Positions 18,182 through 26,909 of a stretch of 64,000 bases of DNA are shown here, piece after piece; the first letter of the stretch is position 1, and each line of letters starts with the position of its first letter. This stretch comes from Corynebacterium aurimucosum ATCC 700975 (lineage in GTDB: Bacteria > Actinomycetota > Actinomycetes > Mycobacteriales > Mycobacteriaceae). A program made the position numbers and the translations under genes. The notes below the pieces were generated by a model, which was given only the letters and a program-made list of their open reading frames with translations, made no database searches and was not told the DNA's origin. The stretch is from assembly GCF_007672725.1 (NCBI RefSeq), contig NZ_VDTC01000001.1, positions 62,001-126,000 on the forward strand. The letters are read 5' to 3'.

Positions 18182-19891
18182 CTAGCGCGCGATGATGGGT
18201 GAGGAGCGCACGCCCTGCAGGCCTTCGACCTCACGCCAATAGGAGCGCTCGGACCCGCCCGCAGGAAGCTGCAACAGGGCGTGCGCATCGGTGACGTAGT
18301 GCGTCGACGGTGAGGACGCCACCGCCACCACGGGCGCGGTGATGTTTCCGGTAGGCAGTGTTGTTGCCGAAGAACCATCCTGCTCGATGCGCCACACCGG
18401 AGAGTTCGAAGCGGAGGTACCCACGAGCAGGGAGCCGTCCGTCTGCCACTCCACCGACAGCGCCGAACCGGTCAGCTCCGGGCCCACCTGGTGGACGTTG
18501 ACAATGCGGCGCTCTCCCGACGTCGCGCGGGCAACCACGCCGGTGTACACGCTGCCGTCGATAATCATGGCGATGCGCGCTCCCGTGAGCGACAGACGGA
18601 TGACCGAAATCTCCCCCTCCACGTTCTCCAACGCCGAAGTGTCAACCTCGGCGGTGCTCAGCTCACCGGTGGCCGGAGAACGCGTCACGCGGACTACGTG
18701 TTTGCCGTCGACGACGGTCCACGCCACCTGGCCTCCCACCTCAAAGGTGGGGCGGGCCAAAGTCTCACCCTTGATCGAATTCTCGAGCTCGTGGCCCAAC
18801 TCGCCCATCGCTAGCTGCGACTCCTTCTCGGAGCGCTTGCGCACCGCGGCCACCATGCCCTCATCGGAGACATCGGCGGACTGAATGTCATGAATCTGTC
18901 CGGCCATGCCCGGCACCTCGGCGCTGCCTTCACCCTTAACCTCAAGCAGTGAACCATCGTTGACTGCATAAAGCTTGGGCACCGATTGGGCGGCTACCTC
19001 GGGGTTAAACTCCGCGAAGTCATCAATGGTCATCTCCTCCATGCCATCCACAAGCGGGCTACCATCGATAGTCGCGCGGACGGTGTTCGTGATCTCGGCG
19101 TTGTTGAGGGTCCACACCAGCTGGGCGGCAAACTTAAGGCGCTCCTCCTGAGTCATCGAGGCCATGCCGCTGAACTCATAGACACCATCATTGATTCCCA
19201 GGAAGGTGGCGTCCTTGGGGATCAGGCTGGAGGCTGCCGGCGCGATATCGGAAGATGGGCCTTGAAGCAAGAGGGTGACCAGTTCTGAGGCAATCGAGTC
19301 CTTTCCAGAATAAAGCCAGCGACGGTCAGCCACGAGCAGGCGTTGAGTCGTATCGAAAAAGTACAGCGACTGCGGGCGGTAGCGATTGCGCAATTCGGTG
19401 CGCTCAATCACGGCACCGGTAGGCAGATCCGTAATGCGCCATTGCCCATCGAATTGGCGCAAACGAACGGTTGCCTCAAGACGCGAGTTATCGGGGACAT
19501 AGGCCCCGCCGTTGGCCAGACGTCCGATGATATTGCCACGCACCGAATACTCCAGGGCGCCGTCCTCCATGTTCAAGGTCACCAGATCGATGGAATCCAC
19601 CACGAGAACGGTGTCAGTAGGGTCCCAAGAATTGGCTATCTCAGAGGAAAGGAAGGTGCGTGCGGCAGCGTAGTTTCCGGTGGGAATCGCCACGGCCGAA
19701 TAAAAGTCACGGACAAGCAAATCAGGTTCGCTATCGGCGCGCGGCTCGACGACGGCATCGTCGGCCCGGTCATGCGGTTCGAAGGTACTAATCACCTGCG
19801 GATCGGTGTTATGCGGCAACGTCGAACAACCAACGAGAGCGGTGAGTGCGACGCAACTGAGTACTGCGAGCGGGCGGCGGGCTGGAATCAT
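18182..19891 (-). CDS. lpqB: Lipoprotein LpqB, MtrAB accessory
   Basis: 569 residues with a lipoprotein signal ending in the lipobox ALVGC (Cys22), a GerMN-type domain (about 180-320) and a C-terminal propeller-like region, the LpqB layout. In mycobacteria it binds the outer part of MtrB and tunes MtrA signalling. The start ATG overlaps the mtrB stop (ATGA), so the two are made together. Outer face of the cytoplasmic membrane. Confidence 0.94.
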   Translation of the reverse strand: MIPARRPLAVLSCVALTALVGCSTLPHNTDPQVISTFEPHDRADDAVVEPRADSEPDLLVRDFYSAVAIPTGNYAAARTFLSSEIANSWDPTDTVLVVDSIDLVTLNMEDGALEYSVRGNIIGRLANGGAYVPDNSRLEATVRLRQFDGQWRITDLPTGAVIERTELRNRYRPQSLYFFDTTQRLLVADRRWLYSGKDSIASELVTLLLQGPSSDIAPAASSLIPKDATFLGINDGVYEFSGMASMTQEERLKFAAQLVWTLNNAEITNTVRATIDGSPLVDGMEEMTIDDFAEFNPEVAAQSVPKLYAVNDGSLLEVKGEGSAEVPGMAGQIHDIQSADVSDEGMVAAVRKRSEKESQLAMGELGHELENSIKGETLARPTFEVGGQVAWTVVDGKHVVRVTRSPATGELSTAEVDTSALENVEGEISVIRLSLTGARIAMIIDGSVYTGVVARATSGERRIVNVHQVGPELTGSALSVEWQTDGSLLVGTSASNSPVWRIEQDGSSATTLPTGNITAPVVAVASSPSTHYVTDAHALLQLPAGGSERSYWREVEGLQGVRSSPIIAR

Positions 19892-21618
19892 CGCTGAGCC
19901 TCCTCCTCGAAGTCGGACACGCTGTCTTGGTTAAAAGGCGGCTCCACAGCGCGGGCCTCACGCTCGGAGGGCCACACAATCCCGTTGTCCGTTTCTGCTT
20001 TAACCGCAGGAGCCTCCGGATCAGCGCTCAGCTCAAGAGCGAATTGTTCCTCTGCTTCTATGGGCTTCGGTGCCCCCGGCACTTCCAGAGCAATGGGCTC
20101 GGACTCCACCTGCTGCCCCGGAGTGCGTGGAAGGATCAATCGGAAGCGCGAACCGACGCCGTAGTAGCCGATGGCGTCGAGCGTGCCCCCATGGAGCACG
20201 GCATCCTCGCGAGCGATGGCAAGGCCCAAGCCGGTTCCACCAGAATGGCGCTTGCGCGAAGAATCCGCGCGCCAGAAGCGGTTGAACACCAGCTCTTCTT
20301 GGCCTTCCTTGAGACCCACACCGGAGTCGGTGACGGCGATGCCGACGGCGTCCTCAGTCGCGCCGACGTCCACGATGACGGGATTGCCCTCAGAGTGGTC
20401 GATGGCGTTCGCGAGCAGGTTGCGCAGAATGCGCTCGACGCGACGCGAATCGCATTCAACGGCGACGGGTTCCTCCGGCACACGACGGACGACCTCCACT
20501 CCGAGCTCCGAGGCAAGGTGCTCCACTTGGCTCAGCGCGGAGTCCACGCAGGAGCGAATGTCGATGGAAGCCGTGGAGAGGTCAGCCACGCCGGCATCGT
20601 GGCGAGAGATCTCCAACAGGTCCGCGAGCAAGTCCTCGAAGCGGTCCAGCTCCTTGATGAGCAGCTCCGCCGAGCGCTTGGTGTAAGGGTTGAATTCATC
20701 CGCATCTTCCGCGATGACATCCGCCGCCATGCGCACCGTTGTCAATGGCGTGCGCAGCTCGTGGGACACGTCGGAAGTGAACTGCCGCTGGAGATCGCCA
20801 TACTCCTCTAGTTGGGTGATCTGCTTGGAGAGCTTATCTGCCATGTCATTAAAGGAGGAGGCGAGGCGGCCCATTTCATCGTCTGAGTTGACCACCATGC
20901 GCTCACGCAGGTGGCCGGCAGCAAAGCGCTGCGCAATGCGGGAGGCGGAGCGAATCGGGACGATCACCTGCTGGGTGGCCAGCCAGGCGATGCCGACGAG
21001 GAGGACAACCACCACCACTCCGGCAGCCGAGAGCAAACCACGCATGAGCGCCATCGTGGATTCCTCAGATTCCATAGACAACACGAGGTAGACCTGGGTA
21101 TTCGGAATGTCGCTTTCAATGGGTGTGCCCACCATCAGCGCGTTATAGGTTGCTCCCGATTGCTGGTCCACCGTGGCGTATTGCTGCACGACTTGGCCCC
21201 GGCCAACGAGCTCGCGCATCCCGTCGGGGATGCGGTAGCCCTCCGGGGACGTCGTGGCCGTGCCGTCGGAATTCTCCACGACGATGACCGGTTCATACAC
21301 GGCCTGGGCGTCAGGTTGTTGCGCCGATAATTGGCCCAAGGCGGCGCGTGCAGAATTGATGCGCACCTGCGTTGAGTTTGCCGTACCGGTGGCATCGATC
21401 TGCTGTTCCACGGCCACGCGGGCGCGATCGAGCTCCTGAAGCGCCGTGTCCTCCTTCTGGCTCACCAGCTGCTGCGTCAGCACCGACACCAGCGCGTAGG
21501 CCAGGATGATCATGACCACCGTGGAGGCCACCAGCATCATGCCCAGGACACGTGTCTGCAGGGAGGTGCGCCAGCGCTCGACGACGCCATCCCGGACTCG
21601 CCTTAACCAACCAAAAAT
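19888..21618 (-). CDS. mtrB: Sensor histidine kinase MtrB, probable ATT start
   Basis: About 576 residues from ATT 21618. Two membrane helices flank an outer sensor region; then HAMP, the H-box FTSDVSHELRTPLTT, an N-box (RNLLANAIDHSEG), the G-boxes DSGVGL and GGTGLGLAIA, and a disordered acidic tail. It phosphorylates MtrA for cell division and wall homeostasis. The first ATG (21540) would cut into helix 1. The 30 codons between the mtrA stop and that ATG are open and look coding (FGWLRRVRDG...RWRTSLQTR), yet contain no ATG, GTG or TTG. ATT 21618 has AAAGGA 8 nt upstream. Confidence 0.92.
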   Translation of the reverse strand: MFGWLRRVRDGVVERWRTSLQTRVLGMMLVASTVVMIILAYALVSVLTQQLVSQKEDTALQELDRARVAVEQQIDATGTANSTQVRINSARAALGQLSAQQPDAQAVYEPVIVVENSDGTATTSPEGYRIPDGMRELVGRGQVVQQYATVDQQSGATYNALMVGTPIESDIPNTQVYLVLSMESEESTMALMRGLLSAAGVVVVVLLVGIAWLATQQVIVPIRSASRIAQRFAAGHLRERMVVNSDDEMGRLASSFNDMADKLSKQITQLEEYGDLQRQFTSDVSHELRTPLTTVRMAADVIAEDADEFNPYTKRSAELLIKELDRFEDLLADLLEISRHDAGVADLSTASIDIRSCVDSALSQVEHLASELGVEVVRRVPEEPVAVECDSRRVERILRNLLANAIDHSEGNPVIVDVGATEDAVGIAVTDSGVGLKEGQEELVFNRFWRADSSRKRHSGGTGLGLAIAREDAVLHGGTLDAIGYYGVGSRFRLILPRTPGQQVESEPIALEVPGAPKPIEAEEQFALELSADPEAPAVKAETDNGIVWPSEREARAVEPPFNQDSVSDFEEEAQR

Positions 21619-21630
21619 AGCGGCAGTCCT

Positions 21631-22317
21631 TTACTCGGCGGTTTTCCCGGTCTTATACCCCACGCCGCGCACGGTGAGGACGATACGGGGATCCTCGGGG
21701 TCGTGCTCAATCTTCGCGCGCAGGCGCTGGACGTGCACGTTGACAAGGCGCGTATCGGACGCGTGGCGGTAACCCCAGACAGATTCAAGCAGCGCCTCGC
21801 GAGTATGCACCTGGCCGGGCTTGCGCGCCATTTCTAGAAGAAGGTCGAACTCCAGCGGAGTCAGCGAGATCTCCTCGCCGCCCTTGCGGGTAACGGTGTG
21901 CTCTGGGACGTCGATAAGCAGGTCCCCCACCTCAATAATTTCTCCCGTGCCTCCATCGATTCGACGCAGGCGCGCGCGGATACGGGCGATGAGCTCCTTC
22001 GGTTTGAAGGGCTTGGTGATGTAATCATCCGCCCCCGATTCGAGGCCGAGAACCACATCAACGGTGTCTGTCTTCGCCGTCAGCATGACGATGGGCACCG
22101 AGGACTCAGTACGAATGGCGCGGCAAATATCCACGCCATTCATGCCCGGAAGCATGAGATCCAACAGGATCAGATCCGGGTCATGCTCGCGGAAGGCCGG
22201 GATCGCCTCATTTCCATCGTTAACGGCAATAGGCTCCAACCCTTCTGCCTCGAGCACGATGGTGAGCATTTCGGCGATTGCCGGGTCATCATCCACGACC
22301 AAGATTTTCGGTGCCAC
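21631..22317 (-). CDS. mtrA: Response regulator MtrA (OmpR/PhoB family)
   Basis: 228 residues. Receiver domain with acidic pocket VVDDDP, phospho-acceptor Asp53 in LLDLMLPGMNG, Lys in MLTAK; C-terminal winged helix with SLTPLEFDLLLEMARKPGQV and RRVNVH-type recognition region (DTRLVNVHVQRLRAKIE). It controls wall hydrolases, osmolyte transport and division genes. GTG start at 22317 immediately after the tmk stop (1-nt spacing), so the genes are coupled. Confidence 0.96.
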   Translation of the reverse strand: MAPKILVVDDDPAIAEMLTIVLEAEGLEPIAVNDGNEAIPAFREHDPDLILLDLMLPGMNGVDICRAIRTESSVPIVMLTAKTDTVDVVLGLESGADDYITKPFKPKELIARIRARLRRIDGGTGEIIEVGDLLIDVPEHTVTRKGGEEISLTPLEFDLLLEMARKPGQVHTREALLESVWGYRHASDTRLVNVHVQRLRAKIEHDPEDPRIVLTVRGVGYKTGKTAE

Positions 22318-22318
22318 T

Positions 22319-22939
22319 TTATTGTTCTCCTACAAGCTCCTTGACAGCTTGGATAATCATATCGGCATCCGCGGTGGCGATCCACCGCCCTGCCCACTGC
22401 TGCTCTGCCAAGCGACGGTAGGCGGCCGCCGTGCGTGACTGCAACGCGGCATCGCGCTCATAGCGGTCGCGGTTGCGCCCTTCATCCTCTGCGGCGCGGG
22501 CCACGGCTCGCTGGCCGGCAAGGGCGACGTCGGTATCCAAAAAGATCTGCAGCTGCGGCACCGGCAGGCCGAAGCGTTCAAACTCGAGCTCATAGATCCA
22601 ATCGACGATGAGCTCACCGCCGACCCGCGCGGCGGAATACGCAGCGTTGGACGCCACATAGCGATCCAAGATGAGCAGGCTATCCGTGGACTCAGCGGCG
22701 GCAAGGAGCTGCTCTTTGGCTCCGTGCCGATCCAGCGCAAAGAGCGTAGCCATTCCATAGACCGAATCGGTCAGATCCCCCATACGCCCATACAGGGCCT
22801 CCTGCGCGAGCTGCGCATGGATGGACTCTTCGTAGCGGGGAAAGCTCAAGACTTCGACATCGCAGGCTAGTTCTTCCCGCAGGCGCTGGGTAATGGTGTT
22901 TTTACCCGCGCCATCGATTCCTTCAATACTGATCAGCAT
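22319..22939 (-). CDS. tmk: Thymidylate kinase
   Basis: 206 residues. P-loop IEGIDGAGKNT (Asn in the usual Ser/Thr place, as in related actinobacterial enzymes), the DR pair in LILDRYVASNAAY, and a lid region rich in Arg/Asp (EGRNRDRYERD). Converts dTMP to dTDP. First gene of the mtrA-mtrB-lpqB operon as in other Corynebacteriales. Confidence 0.94.
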   Translation of the reverse strand: MLISIEGIDGAGKNTITQRLREELACDVEVLSFPRYEESIHAQLAQEALYGRMGDLTDSVYGMATLFALDRHGAKEQLLAAAESTDSLLILDRYVASNAAYSAARVGGELIVDWIYELEFERFGLPVPQLQIFLDTDVALAGQRAVARAAEDEGRNRDRYERDAALQSRTAAAYRRLAEQQWAGRWIATADADMIIQAVKELVGEQ

Positions 22940-22972
22940 GCTGTTGTATCTAGCGTGTACCTAGTGCTGCCG

Positions 22973-23326
22973 TTAGGACAAGGCCTCGATGAAGGGCTCG
23001 AGGTCGTAGTCTTCCTCGACCTCTTCGAGCAACTCCAGGGCATGTTCGTTGAGGTTTTCGCTGCCGGATCCGGCGAGATCCCGGATGAAGGGATAGTCTT
23101 CGACGACTTCTCCGGCGCTGAACGGGGCGCCTGCCCAGATCGCGGCTATCGTGGCCGCCGCCAAGGCGTTACGCTGCTCCTCCTCGGTCTGTTCTTCGCC
23201 CGAGACCGCAAGCGCGCAGGCGTCATCTACCGCGGCAACGATTTCTTCATCCTCGAGGTCTGCCAGTTCATCCAGGAAGTCGACGTTGACCTCGTCGGCG
23301 AAGATGTCCTCATCCCATGAGCTCAT
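22973..23326 (-). CDS. DUF4259 family small acidic protein
   Basis: 117 residues starting MSSWDEDIFADEVNVDFLDEL, matching the DUF4259 opening (W-x-x-x-x-F-x-x-D...DFLDEL). Very acidic, helical, no membrane segment. GGAG lies 7 nt before the ATG at 23326; a more upstream ATG at 23341 is less likely because that box would fall inside the gene. Function unknown. It precedes tmk by 33 nt and may be co-transcribed with it. Confidence 0.75.
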   Translation of the reverse strand: MSSWDEDIFADEVNVDFLDELADLEDEEIVAAVDDACALAVSGEEQTEEEQRNALAAATIAAIWAGAPFSAGEVVEDYPFIRDLAGSGSENLNEHALELLEEVEEDYDLEPFIEALS

Positions 23327-23703
23327 TGCTTTCTCCTTCATCCTTAAGTGAATTAGGGGTCTGTGTTTTAAACCGCGTTCCTGTGTCCACGGCGGGCCGG
23401 TGCAGCTTTACGGGCGGGCGCTCCGCGCAGCCGGTATCTAATCCAATTTCTACCATTCTTTAGATGCCCTCATGCAAGGCTTCGGTCAAGAGCGCGGTTT
23501 TATTACGGTCACATCGCTCCGTGCCGTCTTCCGACTGCCTCTCCTCCTGTCCTCCTCCATATGCTGCATTTCGCCCACTGCCCTATGCCACGCCTAAACG
23601 GGGAATTTTGCCCAGGCCATTTACTATCTCCGGATTCGTGTTATCGTTGTTACCGACTTGTGACATTTACGCAGGCTTTTGTGCAGGAAGGAGAGCGCCC
23701 CGC
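23327..23703. other. Divergent intergenic region
   Basis: No gene. It carries the promoters of the DUF4259/tmk-mtrA operon (left) and of the Pro-rich protein (right). Near the right end GTTACC and GTGAC boxes (about 23650-23665) lie upstream of AAGGAG; they resemble motifs bound by envelope regulators, but I cannot assign them. Confidence 0.35.
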
Positions 23704-24636
23704 ATGACGAGCAGTTCACGCCGCATCTTGGTCTTTGTCGCGGCCGGCCTCCTCTGTGCCGTCGCCGTAGGCGTCGCAGTGTGGCGCATGAGCGCGCCCG
23801 AATCCGTCGTGTCTAAGCCCTCCGCTGCCACCGCCGTGTCGAGCACCGCGTCTTCCGCTCCCTCGACAACGCATTCCTATACCACCACGGCTGCCCCGAC
23901 ATCCACGCAACCGAAGCAATCGAAAACTAATGTCGCCGCGCCGGCGGAGGATCCCTACCTGGCACCGAATGCCGTGGTGAACCGCACGGAGCCGGTTGGC
24001 CCCACGGCCGTCTACCGCCCGGACAATGTTTCCTCACTGCAGAACCAGCAGCCGCAGGCAACTCCGAACAATCCGTACCCGCAGGCGCCGGTCAGCACGG
24101 CCCCTGCCGTGCCGCCAACGGACGGCTCTACTCCGGCCTCCGAAACACCGATTCCGGGTACTCCTCAGCAAAGCTCCGAGCCCACTCAGCCGTCGGCCAC
24201 GCCGGAATCTCAGACCGCCGTGCCGCAAGAGGGCCCAGTGGAGGACCAGGACGGCAGCCAGCCCGCTGAGCAGCCGCAACCCAAGGAACCTACGCCCTCG
24301 CAGAACACTGGAGTTCCTGAACCGCTTGGCTCCTTCATCCCGCACCCCGCCGGGTTCACTCAGAACGCGCCCGCGCCTGATGCGGAGCCGAAAGCGCAAC
24401 AGGGCGAGCCTATCGATGCCGCTCCACAGGGCGGCGAGGTACAAGGCGCCGATGTAGTGGAAGCAGTGGAGCGCGAATCCGCGGCTTACCGCACCAACGA
24501 GGCCGCCCCGACTCCCGCCGCGCCGACGGATGATGCTCCCGCGGCGGAAGAGCCTTCCGCAGCGACCCCCACCGCTGCTCATTTAGCCGACAACGGCGAA
24601 ACTACCGCCGCATCAGCATTGACGCAGTCCGCCTAA
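23704..24636 (+). CDS. Membrane-anchored Pro/Ala/Thr/Gln-rich protein
   Basis: 310 residues. A short cytoplasmic head, one membrane helix (about 8-28, LVFVAAGLLCAVAVGVAVW), then about 280 residues of low-complexity Pro/Ala/Ser/Thr/Gln/Glu sequence without Cys or a recognisable fold. No sorting signal at the C-terminus. Likely spans the wall as an extended stalk, a guess from composition. The start at 23704 is chosen for the membrane helix and the AAGGAG about 10 nt upstream; the frame is open further 5'. Confidence 0.6.
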   Translation: MTSSSRRILVFVAAGLLCAVAVGVAVWRMSAPESVVSKPSAATAVSSTASSAPSTTHSYTTTAAPTSTQPKQSKTNVAAPAEDPYLAPNAVVNRTEPVGPTAVYRPDNVSSLQNQQPQATPNNPYPQAPVSTAPAVPPTDGSTPASETPIPGTPQQSSEPTQPSATPESQTAVPQEGPVEDQDGSQPAEQPQPKEPTPSQNTGVPEPLGSFIPHPAGFTQNAPAPDAEPKAQQGEPIDAAPQGGEVQGADVVEAVERESAAYRTNEAAPTPAAPTDDAPAAEEPSAATPTAAHLADNGETTAASALTQSA

Positions 24637-24647
24637 TTACCCGCGCC

Positions 24648-24687
24648 GTTAACTAAACGGCAGCAGAGTTAACAAAACGGCCGCAGA
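24648..24687 (+). repeat. Tandem 20-bp repeat (two copies)
   Basis: GTTAAC followed by WAAACGGCMGCAGA occurs twice in direct succession (24648-24667 and 24668-24687) with two mismatches. It lies between the convergent ends of the Pro-rich gene and manA. It also contains a CCGTT/AACGG mini-hairpin. Possibly part of a terminator. Confidence 0.6.
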
Positions 24688-25917
24688 CTAAACGCGGGCG
24701 ATAAATACCTCGGCGCCTTCGCCACCGGTGGAACGAACAGAGGCGGCCGGGTCGCTAGCGGGAATCCACGCCGCGTGACCCGCGCCAAGGCTGACGTTTT
24801 CTGCCTCGGCATTGCTCAATGCCACCGAGCCGGAGGTGCACAGCACAATCATGGGGCCATCGCTGTCGACCTCGACACTCTCCTCACCAGAAAGCTCGAC
24901 GCGATCCAGCAGGAACTCCTCAATCGGCACTGGGTAGGACCATGCCTCTGCACCCTTTATGCCTCCTGTCTCGGCTGCGTCTTTCAGGTCCACGCGCGGA
25001 TCTTCTGCCGCCTGGTAGGTGAGGACTTTAACCAGCTCGGGGACGTCAACAAACTTCGGGGTCAGGCCACCGCGCAGCACGTTATCGGAGTTAGCCATGA
25101 TCTCTACGCCCAGGCCAGAGACATAGGCATGCAGCTGCCCAGCGTCAAGGTAAATCGCCTCCCCTGGCTGCAGGACGATGTGATTGAGCAGCAACGCGCC
25201 CAACACGCCGATATCCCCCGGGTATTGCTCGTTGAGCTTGGCCACGGTTGCCATCACGGTGGCCATCCACGGCTCGCCCGCCTGGTTGCCGCGCAGGCGC
25301 TCGCCCGCCGCTACCACCGCGCTGATCAGCTCCTTGCGCTTGGCACCCGGGATCGTAATCCACGTGGTAAACAGCGCGCGGAGGCTGTCGCCTTCAGCGG
25401 CAGGATCGGTGTCGAGCATGCCCTCGTAGTGAGCCAGTTCTTCGCAGTCCAAGGCCGCAAAGAGGCTGCGGGTCTGCGCTAGCGGACGGAAACCCGCCAT
25501 GGCGTAGAACTCCGTGAGCGCCACGATGAGCTCTGGCTTGTGGTTGTCATCCTTGTAGTTGCGGTTTGACGCCGTGAGGTCGATTCCCGCCGCGTTCTCG
25601 CGGGCGAAACCTTCCTCGGCCTGCCGCTTCGAAGGGTGCGCCTGCAGCGACAGCGGCTCTGCAGCCGCCAGAATCTTCAGCAAGAAGGGAAGGCCGGCGC
25701 CATACTTGTCAGCCACCCGCTGCCCCAGCTGGCCTTGCGGATCCGCCGCGATGATCTCATCCAGCTTTTCTCCCTCAATCGTTGAGGGATCCGCCGGGTG
25801 CGCACCAAACCACAGCTCAGCAACCGGGCTTTGAGCCTCGGGCTCGCCGAGCAGCGTCGGAATCAGCGTGCGCGAGCCCCACGAGTAATTGCGGGCAGCA
25901 CTGGTGAGCAACTTCAT
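24688..25917 (-). CDS. manA: Mannose-6-phosphate isomerase, class I
   Basis: 409 residues. Zinc-ligand segments LSLQAHPSKRQAEEGF (Gln and His) and DDNHKPEL (Glu), and the later YLDAGQLHAY His, define a class I phosphomannose isomerase. It interconverts fructose-6-P and mannose-6-P and feeds GDP-mannose synthesis with Pmm and ManC encoded 8-12 kb away. GAGGAAG lies 4 nt before the ATG. It follows the TobH-like gene by 9 nt, as Rv3255c follows Rv3256c. Confidence 0.95.
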   Translation of the reverse strand: MKLLTSAARNYSWGSRTLIPTLLGEPEAQSPVAELWFGAHPADPSTIEGEKLDEIIAADPQGQLGQRVADKYGAGLPFLLKILAAAEPLSLQAHPSKRQAEEGFARENAAGIDLTASNRNYKDDNHKPELIVALTEFYAMAGFRPLAQTRSLFAALDCEELAHYEGMLDTDPAAEGDSLRALFTTWITIPGAKRKELISAVVAAGERLRGNQAGEPWMATVMATVAKLNEQYPGDIGVLGALLLNHIVLQPGEAIYLDAGQLHAYVSGLGVEIMANSDNVLRGGLTPKFVDVPELVKVLTYQAAEDPRVDLKDAAETGGIKGAEAWSYPVPIEEFLLDRVELSGEESVEVDSDGPMIVLCTSGSVALSNAEAENVSLGAGHAAWIPASDPAASVRSTGGEGAEVFIARV

Positions 25918-25926
25918 TGACTTCCT

Positions 25927-26880
25927 CTATTTCACGTCGTAGGCGGTCGCGGCATAACTGCGCGTAATCAACTGCAGCGCGCGGGCCAATTCCCCACAGG
26001 AGGTATCGGCGCTCGCCGCTGCGAACGAGTGGGGAAGGTTCGCCTCTTCCTGTCCCCATAAAACAATTTTCAAGGGTACCAAAGGCTCTTCCGATTCAAA
26101 CGGGTCATAGAAGATGTCCGTCGGATTTGTCTGCAGAATCGGCCCTAAGCCTTCCGCGTCGACGACGGTCCCGCCTAGCCCATGGACTGCCCACAGCGTG
26201 CCCGCCATGCGGGCAACGAGAGCGTCGAGGTGCACCCGCGTGCGCTCCTCCGAGAACGCATAGGGATCGGGTCCACAGCTGTGGATGATTCGTCCGCCTT
26301 CCACAAATTCACGCAACGCGCGCCCGGGGTTCGTCGTGGAATCGCGCTGCGGTGACAGCGCTTCCAGCTCACGGTCCACGGCATCGGCAACGTCCTCCAA
26401 CCGGCGGGAGACCAACACCGGGTCTTCGCTTAACACCGCGCTCACCGCATGCACGGCCGTGATGGCGCGCACCGGTGAAATCCCTTCGGCCGTGGGAAGG
26501 GTGTCGATGACGACGGTGTCCTCAGGAGCATCCTCGATTTCATTCAGCAGAATCGTCGTCGCCCCTCGGCGCGCGGCGTCGTGCAGCGCGCGCTCTGCCC
26601 ATGGGCTATCCCCCGCCACCACCACGACGTCGAGGGCACCGGTAAAGAGCGGCAGCGATTCGCTGACCATGATGGGAACCTCAGCGGGCTCGGCTAGGCC
26701 CACGGCGACGTGGGCAGCGGCGCGGGAAACCTGGTCAGCGGCAAGGACGACGATGCTGCGCGGGCGCAGCCCACCCAGCACGCGAGCCAGCTCCGGTACG
26801 GCGGCGGCCACCACGCGAGCTTGCGCGCCTTCGTGGGCGATGTCAAAGAAGCTCACGGATTCGGGGTCATAAGAAGTCAT
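25927..26880 (-). CDS. TobH-like SIS-domain protein (Rv3256c family)
   Basis: 317 residues with Rossmann-like SIS features (RPRSIVVLAADQVSRAAA, LDVVVVAGDSPWAE, and a C-terminal half like phosphosugar isomerases). The family sits between manA and pmmA in mycobacteria; its biochemical role is unproven. The ATG at 26880 has TATGCT (minus strand, 26888-26893) 7 nt upstream and no SD, so I prefer it over ATG 26892. It is divergent from cobA with 29 nt between the starts. Confidence 0.75.
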   Translation of the reverse strand: MTSYDPESVSFFDIAHEGAQARVVAAAVPELARVLGGLRPRSIVVLAADQVSRAAAHVAVGLAEPAEVPIMVSESLPLFTGALDVVVVAGDSPWAERALHDAARRGATTILLNEIEDAPEDTVVIDTLPTAEGISPVRAITAVHAVSAVLSEDPVLVSRRLEDVADAVDRELEALSPQRDSTTNPGRALREFVEGGRIIHSCGPDPYAFSEERTRVHLDALVARMAGTLWAVHGLGGTVVDAEGLGPILQTNPTDIFYDPFESEEPLVPLKIVLWGQEEANLPHSFAAASADTSCGELARALQLITRSYAATAYDVK

Positions 26881-26887
26881 AGGCCCG

Positions 26888-26901
26888 AGCATAGCTAGGA
26901 T
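26888..26901. promoter_or_regulatory. Back-to-back -10 boxes (TobH-like gene and cobA)
   Basis: TATGCT on the minus strand (26893-26888) and TAGGAT on the plus strand (26896-26901) stand 2 nt apart, each 7-8 nt from its own start codon. Two leaderless transcripts would start from the same 30-nt gap. Confidence 0.45.
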
Positions 26902-26909
26902 GAGTGGCC

